The position numbers were made by a program, and so were the translations under genes. A stretch of DNA of 64,000 nt, taken from positions 4,340,501-4,404,500 of the forward strand of contig NC_057317.1 in assembly GCF_000687475.1 (NCBI RefSeq), read 5' to 3'. The notes beneath the pieces were generated by a model. It had not been told where the DNA came from. It did no database searches and saw nothing but the letters and a program-made list of their open reading frames with translations. This stretch comes from Ustilaginoidea virens. Its lineage: Eukaryota; Ascomycota; Sordariomycetes; Hypocreales; Clavicipitaceae. Shown here piece by piece: positions 9,856 to 22,241 of this stretch (the stretch's first letter is position 1; each line of letters opens with the position of its first letter).

Positions 9856-12798
9856 ATGACTGGCGACAGGGACTACGGATTCAACCCCAAGCGAAGGAGA
9901 CTAGACTCATCACGACCTCCAAACAGGTTCCATAATGATTCCCGCGGGTCAAGACCTCGCGCGCGGTCGAGCCACGTCCCGACGCCGACGCCGACGAGGG
10001 AGCAGGAGCACCACGAGTACCATGAGCCGGCTGAGCAAGACATGCTGGCCCTGGACAGGGACTGGTACGGAGGCGATGAGCTAGGAGGACATGCCTTTGG
10101 AGACGATACCCACAATCCCTTCGCGTCGTACGAGATGTCGGCGTGGGAGGCTCAGCAACAAGAGTCGTCAAAGGCGGAGAAGATGGCGAGCCGGTACGAT
10201 GCCAGGCAAGAGCAGCGCCGGAGGGAGAATGACGCGTGGGAAACGAATCGGATGCTGGTCTCGGGCGTGGCCCAGCGAAGGGACATGGCGTCGGACTTTG
10301 ACGACGACGAGGCAACGCGAGTGCACCTGCTGGTTCACGATCTCCGGCCCCCTTTTCTGGACGGGCGGACAATCTTCACCAAGCAGCTCGAGCCGGTCCC
10401 GGCGGTCAGAGACTATCAGAGCGACATGGCCGTGTTCAGCAGAAAGGGCAGCAAGGTGGTGAGAGAGGCTCGCCAGCAAAGTGAGCGCCAGAAGCAAGCC
10501 CAGGAGGCCACCAGCATGGCCGGGACGACGCTGGGCAACATCATGGGCGCCAAGGACAACGACGAGGACAGCGCTCTACCCGGCCCCGGGGACAGGGAAG
10601 CCGAAAAGACCGTGTCCAAGGGCAACAAGTTCAGCGCGCACCTGAACAAGTCGCAGGGCGCCAGCGACTTCAGCAGGAGCAAGACCCTTCGCGAGCAGCG
10701 AGAGTACCTGCCCGCCTTTGCGGTGCGCGAAGAGCTGCTCAGAGTCATCCGGGAGAACCAGGTCACCATTGTCATTGGGGAAACCGGCTCCGGCAAGACG
10801 ACGCAGCTGACGCAGTTCCTCCACGAGGACGGCTACGGACGCGTGGGCATGATTGGCTGCACGCAGCCGCGGCGCGTTGCGGCCATGAGCGTCGCCAAGC
10901 GGGTGGCCGAGGAGATGGAGGTGGAGCTAGGCACCGTGTGCGGCTACGCCATCCGGTTCGAAGACCACACCAGCAAGGACACGGTGATAAAGTACCTGAC
11001 CGAGGGGATCCTGCTCCGAGAATCGCTCAACGAGCCGGACCTGGACCGGTACTCGTGCATCATCATGGACGAGGCGCACGAGCGGGCGCTCAACACGGAT
11101 ATCCTGCTGGGCCTGTTCAAGAAGATCCTGCAGCGGCGACGGGACCTCAAGCTCATCGTCACCTCTGCGACCATGAACGCGAAGCGCTTCTCCGACTTTT
11201 TCGGGGGCGCGCCCGAGTTCACCATCCCCGGGAGGACGTTCCCGGTCGACGTCATGTTCCACCGGTCCCCCGTCGAAGACTACGTGGACCAGGCGGTGCA
11301 GCAAGTCCTGGCCATCCACGTCTCCATGGATGCGGGCGACGTGCTCGTCTTCATGACGGGGCAGGAGGACATTGAAATCACGTGCGAGCTGGTGCGGAAA
11401 CGGCTGGACGCGCTCAACGACGCGCCCGAGCTGAGCATCCTGCCCATCTACAGCCAGATGCCGGCCGACCTGCAGGCCAAGATTTTCGACCGAGCGCCGC
11501 CGGGCGTCCGAAAATGCATCGTGGCGACAAACATTGCCGAGACGAGCCTCACGGTCGACGGCATCAAGTACGTGGTCGACGCCGGGTACTCCAAGATGAA
11601 GGTGTACAACCCCAAGATGGGCATGGACACCCTCCAGGTCACCCCCATCTCGCAGGCCAACGCGTCCCAGCGCTCGGGCCGGGCGGGCCGAACCGGCCCC
11701 GGCAAGGCGTTCCGGCTGTACACGGAGAAGGCGTTCAGGGAGGAAATGTACCTGCAGACGATCCCCGAGGTGCAGCGGACGAACCTCTCCAACACGGTGC
11801 TGATGCTAAAGTCGCTCGGGGTCAAGGACCTGCTCGACTTCGACTTCATGGACCCGCCCCCGCAGGACACCATCTCGACGTCCATGTTCGACCTGTGGGC
11901 GCTGGGCGCGCTGGACAACCTCGGGGAGCTGACGGAGCTGGGGCGCAAGATGAGCGCCTTCCCCATGGACCCCTCGCTGGCCAAGCTGCTCATCACGGCC
12001 GAGCAGTACGGGTGCAGCGAGGAGATGGTGACGATTGTGTCGATGCTCTCGGTGCCCAACGTCTTTTACCGGCCCAAGGAGCGGCAGGACGAGGCGGACG
12101 CGCAGCGCGAGAAGTTCTGGGTCCACGAGTCGGACCACCTCACCTACCTGCAGGTGTACCAGGCCTGGAAGGCCCACGGCTTCTCGGACGGCTGGTGCAT
12201 CAAGCACTTCCTGCACGCCAAGTCGCTCCGGCGCGCCAAGGAGGTCCGCGAGCAAATCGTCGACATTGTCAGGGCCCAGGGCATGGACATGAGCAGCTGC
12301 GGCATGGACTGGGACGTGATCCGCAGGTGCGTCTGCTCGGGCTACTACCACCAGGCGGCCAGGTACAAGGGGTCCGGCGAGTACATCAACGTCCGGACCA
12401 ACCTGGGCGTGCAGCTGCACCCGACCAGCGCGCTCTACGCGGGCCACCCGCCCGACTACGTCGTCTACCACGAGCTCATCCTCACGTCCAAGGTCTACGT
12501 GTCCACCGTCACGGCCGTGGACCCGCGCTGGCTGGCCGACCTGGGCGGCGTCTTCTACTCCATCAAGGAAAAGGGGTACTCGATGCGCCACAAGCGCGTC
12601 ACCGAGACGGAGCTGAATCGCAGGATGGAGATTGAGGCCAAGATGGCAGAGGACAAGCGCCGGGACGAGGAGCGCAAGCAGGCGGAGCAGGAGCGGGTCG
12701 CCAAGAAGAAGGCGCCGGCGGATGGGAAGCGGCTTGTCGTCACCCAGGGCGCGGTGAAGAAGCCTGTTGTGAGGAGGCGAGCAAGAGGTGGTTTCTGA
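9856..12798 (+). CDS. PRP16: DEAH-box spliceosomal ATPase PRP16
   Basis: 980-aa intronless DEAH RNA helicase that remodels the spliceosome after the first transesterification. Motif I GETGSGKT is at residues 308-315, DEAH at about 405-408, SATMNA from 437 and [10 protein letters not shown] from 605. They are followed by the winged-helix/ratchet/OB region shared by Prp2, Prp16, Prp22 and Prp43. The roughly 300-residue N-terminal extension is acidic and Arg-rich ([19 protein letters not shown]), and [27 protein letters not shown] just before the helicase core is characteristic of Prp16/DHX38. The C-terminus is a basic KKxxAxxR tail. Very strong GC3 bias produces a spurious 417-aa shadow frame at 11382-12635. 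Its 3' end converges on the acylphosphatase gene with only about 210 bp between stops. Confidence 0.96.
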   Translation: MTGDRDYGFNPKRRRLDSSRPPNRFHNDSRGSRPRARSSHVPTPTPTREQEHHEYHEPAEQDMLALDRDWYGGDELGGHAFGDDTHNPFASYEMSAWEAQQQESSKAEKMASRYDARQEQRRRENDAWETNRMLVSGVAQRRDMASDFDDDEATRVHLLVHDLRPPFLDGRTIFTKQLEPVPAVRDYQSDMAVFSRKGSKVVREARQQSERQKQAQEATSMAGTTLGNIMGAKDNDEDSALPGPGDREAEKTVSKGNKFSAHLNKSQGASDFSRSKTLREQREYLPAFAVREELLRVIRENQVTIVIGETGSGKTTQLTQFLHEDGYGRVGMIGCTQPRRVAAMSVAKRVAEEMEVELGTVCGYAIRFEDHTSKDTVIKYLTEGILLRESLNEPDLDRYSCIIMDEAHERALNTDILLGLFKKILQRRRDLKLIVTSATMNAKRFSDFFGGAPEFTIPGRTFPVDVMFHRSPVEDYVDQAVQQVLAIHVSMDAGDVLVFMTGQEDIEITCELVRKRLDALNDAPELSILPIYSQMPADLQAKIFDRAPPGVRKCIVATNIAETSLTVDGIKYVVDAGYSKMKVYNPKMGMDTLQVTPISQANASQRSGRAGRTGPGKAFRLYTEKAFREEMYLQTIPEVQRTNLSNTVLMLKSLGVKDLLDFDFMDPPPQDTISTSMFDLWALGALDNLGELTELGRKMSAFPMDPSLAKLLITAEQYGCSEEMVTIVSMLSVPNVFYRPKERQDEADAQREKFWVHESDHLTYLQVYQAWKAHGFSDGWCIKHFLHAKSLRRAKEVREQIVDIVRAQGMDMSSCGMDWDVIRRCVCSGYYHQAARYKGSGEYINVRTNLGVQLHPTSALYAGHPPDYVVYHELILTSKVYVSTVTAVDPRWLADLGGVFYSIKEKGYSMRHKRVTETELNRRMEIEAKMAEDKRRDEERKQAEQERVAKKKAPADGKRLVVTQGAVKKPVVRRRARGGF

Positions 12799-13008
12799 GT
12801 GTTTTCCTCTCCTTGCTTCTTTTTTTCATCGCAATCGTGTGCTGCGGATATTGCCCCCCCCCCCCTTTTATTGTATTTAATTTCATTTTCCAGTCTCCCC
12901 GGGCGGCATGATACCTAGGTGTTTGGCGGTTTGCATCCCCCACGCACCTCCCCATCAAACATCATATCATACCCAAACCTCGTCTCCCAGCGTGGCCCGT
13001 CACCGTCT

Positions 13009-13634
13009 TCAGCGCCGTATCGAAAACCCGGTCTCGCCCTCGGCGGCATCCCGCTCCTCCCTGGTGAGCCGCACCACCACCGCGTGTCGAGGCCCCTCGT
13101 CCACACACCCCAGGAACTGGCCCAGCGCCTCCTCGTCCCCCTGCGCTTCTCCTTCAACCTGCCGCACGCACATGAGCCACAAATTCGCATGCAAGCCCCC
13201 CGTCTTTGCGCCGCCAGCCACGCGTACCTTGTTGTCCGGCGTGTTTCTGCACCAGCCCGTGATGCCGAGCTCCTCTGCCTTCTTCCTCGTGAAGTACCTA
13301 TATATTTGTGGTTTTATTTTTATTTATTTAGTTTTGTTTTATTTATTTTTTTTAGTCTTTTTCCGCCGGGGTCAACCGGGCGCGGCTCGCGGGGGGGGGG
13401 GACAAAAAGTCAAGGTTTACCTGAATCCGACGCCTTGCTGGGAGTCAGTCGAGGTTGTGGCAAGGCCGGTGAGGTGAGGCGGCGGGGGCAGCCACGTTAC
13501 CTTGCACGGTGCCGCCGTGCGCAACAAAGTATACCTGGGGGGGGGGGAAAGGGGAGAGATTAGCATCCGAGTTTTTATCGGGAAGGGGGTGGAAAGGTTC
13601 GCTCGGGCGGGCTGTGTGTTACTCGTCGGGCCAT
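13009..13634 (-). CDS. Acylphosphatase, five exons including 12- and 13-nt exons
   Basis: Small alpha/beta hydrolase that cleaves acyl phosphates (carboxyl-phosphate bonds). Reconstructed exons on the minus strand: 13634-13623 (12 nt, MARR), 13534-13501 (34 nt), 13433-13421 (13 nt), 13297-13228 (70 nt), 13158-13009 (150 nt). The total of 279 nt is exactly 93 codons (92 aa). The product begins MARRVYFVAHGGTVQGVGFR, with catalytic Arg20 in the VGFR loop and catalytic Asn38 in GWCRNTPDN. It continues with KVEGEAQGDEE and ends GETGFSIRR, all as in known acylphosphatases; there is one extra Gly (HGGTVQG). All four introns have GT/AG ends, with donors GTAACA, GTAACG, GTAAAC and GTACGC; intron 1 ends in C11-AG. 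The 13-nt exon encodes the catalytic VGF(R) loop. An automatic caller would likely miss this gene. Confidence 0.9.
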
Positions 13635-14619
13635 GAGCGCTGCGGCAGTTAGGGAGCGATGCGGCGAAGAAGGTTGACGGGATGGAAGCGGATGAAACTT
13701 GCTTGTTGGCTGGCGTCGTGTAAGTTTGCTGGAGGGGAAGGGTTACGCGAGTGGGGCAGCGGCATCTCTGGAAAATGGCAAATGGCAAATGGCAAATGGC
13801 AAATGGCACGGCTTCGACTTTGCTGCTACCAGACGATTCCTGCAGCGAAGCAAAGGCGTCAATGCTTCTGGCAGGCGGTCGACTTCCCCAATCCCCAATC
13901 CCCTCGCCTCGACAAGATGCTTGCTCCCCGAGCGGAGAACAGGGGGGTTCAGAACAAGAAAACGCCGACGGGAATCTCGACTTAACAACCACCCGGACGA
14001 CTTTGGCTCCTCGGCATGGGCGTCATCACTTGCCGCCTTCTTCCTTCCAGGCCATCATCAAATGCGTCGCTACAGTCATTCCACGTCCAGGCCAAAAAAA
14101 AAAAAAAAAAAAAAAAGGCACACGACAGCAGCAGCCCATTTTTATTCCATCGGCTATCAAGCAACGACCCGACCCGTCTGTTGATGGCACTTGCTCCTGC
14201 CTCTTGTTGCCGTCGGGCCAGCCAGCAACTCCTCACTTTGTCCTCATGAAACCCTCAACCCGACGAGCACGTTTTCTCTCCCCTTTGACACTCTGCCCAG
14301 CATCACCAGCGCACTCCGACTTGGGTGTGACCATCAACTTCTGCCACCTGCAATCAAGTACGAATTCCAAATTTCTGCTCGTCAAAATCATCTCCCCCCA
14401 AGCTCGAGATAGATTGGCAACGTTCAAAGTCGCAGTTTTCGTATCCAGATGTTTGGTGATCCGGTGGCTTATAGTACAATTTCAAAATAGCAATCCATGT
14501 ACACCTTGGAAAAGACAACAAAAAAAAAAGGAAAAAAAAAAAAAAAAAAAAAAAGAGGAGAGGCGCCTTGCGTTGTCTCTATCATGCCGGCGCCTACGAG
14601 CTAGGTGTCTCGTCGCTTA
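13635..14619. other. Intergenic region between acylphosphatase and PRP39
   Basis: Contains the (AAATGGC)x5 array (13773-13807), an A-run near 14094-14116 and a longer A-rich run near 14518-14555. Frames reading through both strands lack domain signal. It should include the acylphosphatase promoter and the PRP39 3' UTR. Confidence 0.6.
13773..13807. repeat. Heptamer array (AAATGGC)x5
   Basis: Five exact tandem 7-bp units about 140 bases upstream of the acylphosphatase start codon. Confidence 0.92.
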
Positions 14620-16255
14620 TTAATTAAAGTCTGCGGGCCCTTGAGCGGCTGCCATGGGCTCACTGTGAGCTTTGTAGAATGCTAGCGGCCTCGACTCGGC
14701 TTTCCGTCTGCTGACAGCATCCAGATCGTCTTTGATCGCGAGGTTCTCCTTTGCCCCTGTAGCCGACTTGTCCACAGCCGATATTGACGCAGGCCTAAGC
14801 GATGCTGTTAGTTGCCTACCCATTGGACTTTTTCTCAAAATATGGTTGGGAAAGAAAAAAAAAAGAAAGGAAAAAAATGGCCACTTTACCCAAACATTTC
14901 GCCATCCACTTCCAAGTAGATCTTCATGGCTTCTTTGCCGCCTCGTTGCACCAAGTAGTTGAGGTACTCCCGGGCCAGCTCCCGTTTGACTGCGGCAGAT
15001 AGGCGACTCTTGGTCCGGAAATCGTCAAACACCTTCTTAACGCGCTCGGCAGTTTCCTCTTCTTCTTCGCCGGCTGTGGACTGATCCAACTCAAAGGCAA
15101 ACCACGTCTCCCAAAAGACTAGGCTGTCCCCGTACCACTGTGAGTTCTTCACAAAGACGGCCCTTGCCTCGTCGGCCGAGCCCTTGACCCTCCACAGTAA
15201 CTGAGCCCACTCTGCCACGAGGGCGGCTTTGGTGTACAGGTCAACGGTCGGGGCATCGATCTGGTCTCTGTAGACCTGGATTGCAGCCTCGAGGCCATTC
15301 TGCCGACGTTGTGCATGCGCCCACGAAACAATGACTTCGGTGCAGTCTTGCAGCTTCGTCAAGATTGATGCGTGGATGTCCAGGGCCACGTCGACCCGCC
15401 CACGGCTCTCTTCGAAATAGGCCCACTGCATGCGGATGCCTGGTCTGCTGATGGGGACGAAAATGGAAGCCCGGATGTAAATGTTTCGCACTTCCTCGTC
15501 CTTGCCCTCTTGTGCAGCCATCCAACGGGCATATCGAAACCAAAAATCCTCGTAAAAGGCGCACGTGACCAAGCAGCGCTCGTATAACGACACTGCTCTG
15601 CCAAAGTCTCCCTCTGCTTCTTCGAAATCGAGGTATTTTCGCCAGTTATTGAGCTGCGAGTGTTCAAGTTCGGTGACGTGAAAGTATGGGCGCTTAATCT
15701 CCGACTCGTACGTCCACCGCTTGGAAACCTCCTGTTGCGTGCAAGTAAAGATTTCGTAGTACATGGCATCGATCTTGGTGCGCACATCTCGCTCTATTTC
15801 CAGCTCAGATCGCGCCCCTCCGCCCGAGCTAGCAGACTCCGCTTCTACTTCTGCTTGGAATCGGCCGAGGACATCAGCAGGCACGACCTCGTTCAGGGGT
15901 TGAGTATGCGAGAGGGTTCGGAAACGCTCGTAGTATCGAGCGTACTGGTGCAAAGGGATCCGAATGACCCGGGCATGGATGGCATAAATACGATCTTGCG
16001 CCTCCTGCCTCTCCTCGTATTCGATATACTTGTCCCAGAAAGGGTGGGCCAAGAAGTCGAGACCGACAAAGTTTGCTCCGCGTTCGAAAAGGCTATCCCT
16101 ACATGTTAGATTTCCATAGGTTCCTATTCAAAGCATTCATGGGATAGGCAATGGGGGAGAGGAGAATTAATACACAGGGGCTATGACCACGAAAGCAACT
16201 AGCAATTTCAAATAAAGAAAAGAAGAGAAAAAAAGAAGAAGAGAGGAAGAGAGAG

Positions 16256-16292
<37 letters not shown>

Positions 16293-17157
16293 CTATGTTG
16301 AGGTCATCGATGGGGGGAGATGCGGCTTGTAGCGATATAGAGGGAAGCTTTGGGTGAGAAGCAGGGCATCAACAAAGCCTGTCGCATAGTGTGAGAGAAT
16401 ACCCCAATTCAATAGGTCCGCTGAAGGCATATCTCACCAGCACGTGCGTCAACGGCGGCGACGAGGAAGATTCTGCTGGATAAGTGGCGCGAGATTCCTC
16501 GCGTCTTCAAAGGGGTGCTGCATCGATGGCTTCTTGAGGGGAAGGCATCCATCATGCAATACTTACTCTCGAACGATCTGAGGGTCATGGGTGGTATCCA
16601 TCTTGAAGGAGCAGTAGTCGGTCCACAGATCGACAGAGTTGGTTATGCTTGCGCATCCACGCTCGTACACCTAACGTTGGACAGGAATCAGCAGCTCGTC
16701 CCGGTCTTGTTGGTTTGCACTGCCTCGTTGCCCGCCATCCTCTTACCATCTCGGCTGATTCTGGGCCAGCAATATTGAACTCCATGTCGGCGTACTTCTT
16801 CCAGTAGCCGAACAGGAGGGGGAACTTGTGGAGAAACCGATCGTAGGCATCGCGAAAGGTGGCCAGCGCCTGGGGGCTGGAATTACGATTTAATCCCCCG
16901 TCCAAGGTCTCGGCGAACTTGATGTAGTTTTCCCAGCTCTCAAAGGAGTCGGGATCAGCTTCCTGGTTGGGCCGAATCACCACCATTAGCCAAGCTGGAT
17001 ATTTTTTTCCCATCCTCAATATTGAACCTTTTTTTCTTGCTTATGACGACTGGCAGACGTGAGGTCGCATGCTTCTTCGACTTACCACCTCGGCCTGATA
17101 CTTCCGCACCGTAGCATATTCCTCCTCGGAGCCACCGAAGGAAGCAAAATCACTCAT
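14620..17157 (-). CDS. PRP39: PRP39-like U1 snRNP HAT-repeat protein
   Basis: Component of fungal U1 snRNP, a HAT/TPR-like repeat scaffold for 5' splice-site recognition. Five coding exons on the minus strand: 17157-17086, 16962-16747, 16670-16567, 16092-14890 and 14794-14620. The total of 1770 nt gives 589 aa, in frame at every junction. The start is MSDFASFGGSEEE. The core GGLNRNSSPQALATFRDAYD, YWKKYADMEFNIAGPESAEM and VYERGCASITNSVDLWTDY is typical of Prp39. HAT-like helices continue through AHPFWDKYIEYEERQEAQD. The large exon appears to stop at 14886, but a phase-2 donor (GTAAAG) overlaps that stop. Splicing (branch CTAAC, acceptor TTAG) adds the tail ending AAQGPADFN, which I recognise from other fungal Prp39 proteins. 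Intron 3 is 474 nt, long for this genome, and contains a (GA)n tract. Confidence 0.92.
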
Positions 17158-19320
17158 GGTTGCAGGTTCCGCGTCGCTACCGGCCGCAAGAACGGATGTG
17201 AGGCGAAGCGAAAGGCGTGGCGAGAGTTTTGATAATAGCAGCACGAGTTGGGATATCGAGAAAGATGTTTGCGCGTTGCGTGCGGAAAGAAATGCTCAAA
17301 AGAGTCGAGAGCACCGAAGCCAGCCTAGAAACCAAAAGTTAGCCTGCTGGCTGGGGCCACTGAGTGCTTGCCGGCCCGTGGATCTCACGCCGTCGGAAGA
17401 AATCCTCGGGCTACTTGTCCAGCATGTAGCGAAGATGGTGAGAAGAAAGGCATATGGCCGCGGAAAGCCCCAAAGGGGTAACAAGGCTCAAAGGTACCCC
17501 TTTGCCCTGAGACCTGGCCGCTAAAGGTGGCACTTGCTCAGGCAGCGGTGATGACTAAGCGGGCCCACGACGCTCCTGGGGATTTTCACTTGGTGCTGCC
17601 AAGCGGGAAAAAAATCTTTTTTTCTTTCTTTCTTTCTTTTTTCTTCGGGTGAAAATTTTCCTTCCTCGCAACATCTGCATACCAACGCATCATGTGTTTG
17701 AAATGCGCACGATTTAGCCACACACGCACTAGCGATTCAGCACAATCAGTTTGTTTCCTCTTTGCGTGTGATGAGGGTCAAGCAAGATAATGCTACCTGT
17801 GGCCCTTAACCCGCCGAACGAGTCGAACTCGCAATTGCACGTCTCTTTCGGTGGCGACCCTACGCAAGGCTACAGGAAGCATCAGGCAGCATGCTACGAT
17901 ATGAAGCAAAGTCCACCAGCTTCTAGTCTATGGAGAGTTTTTTTTTGTGGTGTAGCACGCACAGTTTAGCCACCTATGACACCCACAGCAGGCATCCTAG
18001 TACTAAGCAAGGTGATTAGCCAAGGATGGTCTGGAGTCGCAAGACTCTTGACCCTTGGGAGACGCAAATACCAGCTTCATGACGTTTCAGATGTATGAAA
18101 CTAGATCTGGCCTCGCGAAACACCAGGTACACACTACTGGAGTAGGGCTACCGATATCTGTCACACACCTTTTTGCCACCACCAAACCGTGCATTGGAGA
18201 TGATGCCCATTTATCCGTTTTACATAGGAAACGGGAGGAGCTGTGGGAAGCCTTTTCAACACGGGCAATTTCACTTAGGGCAAGCTGGTGGTGCTACGCA
18301 ACCCATAAGGGTATCCAGCCGGCCAGATCCTCCCTCTCACGAGCTAATGATGATGACAAAATACAAATCATATGATAGGAAGAGACTGAACGCTCCTGAA
18401 AAGCGAGCATGATCTCAATTTCGAATCTGAAGCTCGGCAGAGATAAGCTTATGCTTTCTACCCTGACGTGTATTGCATTTCTTTGATGAACCAGAGTCTC
18501 TTAGGTCATGGCCATACACTCAATGTTGGAAAAGCCTTGGGCTGGTAGATGACGCCAATACTTGGCATCAATCATCAAGTTGATAGAATGGAACGCTCAT
18601 GCAGTACACATGGTGCATGGGGGGAAGTGAATGCAAGTGCAGTCATGGTACGACTCGGTTGTCTGCTCGTTTTTTTGGGGTTCTGGGGTCATCCGACCAG
18701 ACGTGAAAAGATTGATGTAAAGGCACATGTCGTCCGTCGGGCATCATGCCAGCAGCAGGCCCATTGACAAAAGACTTGCCAATAAACACTCCAGCCAGTA
18801 CGTACGTAAATAATAAGCATGTCCTCGAGCTAATTGCGCGTCTGTTCGGCTGCGAATGATTCGACTTTTCAACCCAACGACGATTACTACTAATGGCCAG
18901 CATGAGCATGAGCATGAGCATGAGCGTGAGCATGAGCGTGAGTGGGCTAGGCTGGGCAGGGCTGGGTCGAGTTTGCCGCTCAAGCTGCTTCTTGATTGGT
19001 TGGAATTAAACCATCATTTCTCGCTGCTACATATGTATGTACGTACCAAAGCAGACGTCATTTTCCCCTTGACCAACCAGCCGGGTGCGGCCAAAGCAAA
19101 CCATTCGTTCCTTAAAGTCCGAAACCATTACGTTGCTGAAGCTTTCTACTCTGCCCCAACATCGTCAAGCAAGTATTACTCGGCTTCTGCTTCATCCCGC
19201 CAATACGCCAATATCGCGTAATATGGACAAGTTGCAAACGTAACCCTCTCCCGAAAGTCTCCCCACCTCCCTCCCCCCCCTCCGACATCCCCGACCGACG
19301 CCAATGCTCGTTTCTGCGCC
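17158..19320. other. Intergenic region, divergent PRP39/phosphoinositide phosphatase
   Basis: About 2.2 kb with no supportable gene. The part from 17700 to 18620 is less GC-rich than the flanks and lacks the homopolymers common elsewhere, so it may be an old insertion, but I find no terminal repeats or transposase-like frame. A (CATGAG/CGTGAG)n hexamer array lies at about 18899-18943. Both promoters must be here. Confidence 0.5.
18899..18943. repeat. Hexamer array (CATGAG/CGTGAG)n
   Basis: Seven tandem 6-bp units alternating CATGAG and CGTGAG. Confidence 0.88.
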
Positions 19321-20013
19321 ATGGACAACCCACAAAGCTCGTGGGCTGCACAGGCTCCCGCCCCGGACAAGTCCAGCGAGCTCTACATAAGAGACCATCC
19401 GCACCGATCCATCGCAATAGTCTCGTCGTCGCACGCCCTGATTCTTCGGTACAGCTCGGTCGCGAGCAGCGAAACACCTCATAATGGCTCGGTAACCTCG
19501 CTGCACTCGCTAAAGTCTCGTGGAGGCACCGAGCTGCAGACGGCCAAGTGCATGGTGGAGTTTGCTGCCATCTCGAGCCAGCTGAGCAAGCATTATCGTC
19601 CCTTGACCTCGACACCGGTGTATGGCACTTTGGGGCTGATATCCGTCAACGGCCAAGTCTTTCTCTCCATCATCACTCGAGCCTTCAGGGCTGCCACCGT
19701 CCGACCAGGTGAAACCGTGGAAAGGATATCAGCGGTGGAGTTTTACTGCCTTAGCAGTGCAGATTATGACGACGTTGTACCTCTGGACACAGCCGAGCCC
19801 GATTTCTCAGACGCCCTGTCGACGTACAGCACTCAGTCGGGGTATGGGCAAAGTCTAGGTCGCCGAGACGTTGCCATTGAACACCCATGCCATGAGCTGC
19901 GAAAGCTGCTCAGCAATGGGTCTTTTTACTACAGCACTGACTTTGACTTGACGAATAGACTGCAAGACAGGTCGGGCTCTCTCCCCACCCGCAAGTGCTG
20001 CGATTTCGATTTC

Positions 20014-20060
<47 letters not shown>

Positions 20061-22210
20061 AACTAACACACTCGCCTAGATATATCAACTCCAACTCCTT
20101 CGACATTGACAACTTTGATGACAACTATCTGTGGAATTCGTTCATGATCCGTCCCTTGCTTGAGTTTCGGTCCCGTCTCATGCCGCAAGAAAGGGAAGCT
20201 CTTGACTTTTCTCGCATTTTAACATCCGCAACAAGAGGCTTCTGCAAAACAATGGTCATACCTCAAAGCGCGTCTCCCATTCGGGAACCCAAGAATGGAA
20301 TGCCGTCGTATCTCAGTCTCATTTCTCGTCTCTCTTGCCGTCGCGCGGGTACCCGATTCAACTCCCGAGGCATCGACGATGATGGACACGTGGCCAACTT
20401 TGTGGAAACGGAAACAATATTCAGCAGCCCAGGAGGCACGCTGTTCTCCTATGTGCAAGTCCGCGGCTCTGTGCCTGTGTTTTGGGAACAAGCTGCAGAC
20501 CTCCTACCTGGGCGTCAAAAGATCACCGTCACCAGATCACCCGAGGGAACTCAGCCTGCCTTCAATAAGCACATCGAAGATCTAGAACAAGTGTATGGAG
20601 CGGTCCACATTATCAACTTGCTGAGCGACACAAAGCCTGCAGAGGTTGAGCTGAGCACACTGTATCGCAACGCCATCGGCCACTGTCCCTACAGCCAGTC
20701 CAAAAGCGGCGATGCGGAGCATGCTTTACTGAGAGATACTCACTACGATTTCCACGCCGAGACCAAAGGACCGGCCGGGTACGAGGCAGCCAAGGATATT
20801 CGTCGACACATAGCAAACTCCACCGACGGCTTCGAGTATTTTCTTGCCGAGGAATCAGACGACCCAGCCGAAAAGGCCATTGACACCTATCGCAAACGGA
20901 TGGTGGTGGTTTTGCAGCAAGATGGCGTGTTCCGCACCAACTGCTTGGACTGCTTGGACCGAACCAATCTCATCCAAACGCTCATCTCCCAGATGGCCGT
21001 GGAAACGTTTCTTGTCGCTCACAAAAGCGACTACGCGGCGTCCGATTTCTGGATGCGGCACTCCAGCCTTTGGGCTGACAATGGCGACTCCTTGTCAAAG
21101 ATATATGCTGGAACCGGAGCTCTCAAATCGTCCTTTACCCGCCACGGCAAAATGTCTCTGGCTGGTGCCATGGCAGACGTGCGTAAATCCGTGCAGCGCA
21201 TCTACCACAACAACTTCATCGACCCTTCACGGCAGGTGACGATTGACATGCTCCTCGGCCGGCTGATCGGGCAGGCTACGGTGCTCTTGTTCGACCCCAT
21301 CAGTGACTACGTCTCAGCGGAGCTGGCTAAGCGAAGCGATGAGTTTACCAGGTCGGAATGCACCACCATATGGACCGGCACCTTTAACCTCAATGGTCGT
21401 ACAGACGGAATCGACCACGACCTGTCACCTTGGCTCTTCGGTCCCGGCAGCGGCGTGGAGCAACCTGACATTTACGTCGTTGCCTTCCAGGAGATTGTGG
21501 AACTGAGCCCTCAGCAAATCATGAACAGCGATCCTTCCAGGAAGCACGTGTGGGAGGAAGCCGTGAAACGGACGTTGAACCACAGGCAGGCCACCCTGGG
21601 CGGAGACAGATATGTGCTCCTGAGGAGTGGGCAGCTGGTTGGAACTGCTCTGTGCATCTTCGTCAAGAAGGCCCGGTTAAAGCTGATCAAGAACGTTGAA
21701 GGAAGCGTGAAAAAGACTGGTCTCTCGGGAATGGCTGGGAACAAGGGCGCGGTGGCTATACGGTTTGACTACGCCAACGCGCACATCTGCTTCGTGACGG
21801 CGCATTTGGCGGCGGGATTTTCCAATTACGACGAAAGGAACAGGGACTACGCCACGATTCATCACGGCCTACGCTTTCAACGGAACAGAGGGATCGAAGA
21901 CCACGGTAAGAAACTAGGCATGCTCTATACCTGACGGCTCCAAAAACTGACTGCCGTTTTGCAGATGCCATCATCTGGCTGGGGGACTTTAACTATCGCA
22001 TCGGTTTGGGGCTGGAGAAGGCAAGAGCTTTGGTCAAGGCAAGAGATCTGGCAACGTTGTACGAAAACGACCAACTCAACCTCCAGATGGTTGCTGGCCT
22101 AGCCTTTCCGTTTTGCTCGGAAGCTCGAATCAACTTTATGCCAACGTACAAGTTTGACGTGGGATCAGACAACTATGACAGCTCGTAAGTAGGGATCCAC
22201 CAGCCTGCGC

Positions 22211-22241
<31 letters not shown>

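Noticed and set aside
11382..12635. 417-aa plus-frame ORF inside PRP16
   Set aside because: Out-of-frame reading of the PRP16 helicase C-terminal part; composition is Gly/Arg/Pro shadow.
17805..17840. tRNA-like T-loop (minus strand GAGTTCGACTC)
   Set aside because: No matching acceptor stem or D-arm within tRNA length; only a loop-like motif.
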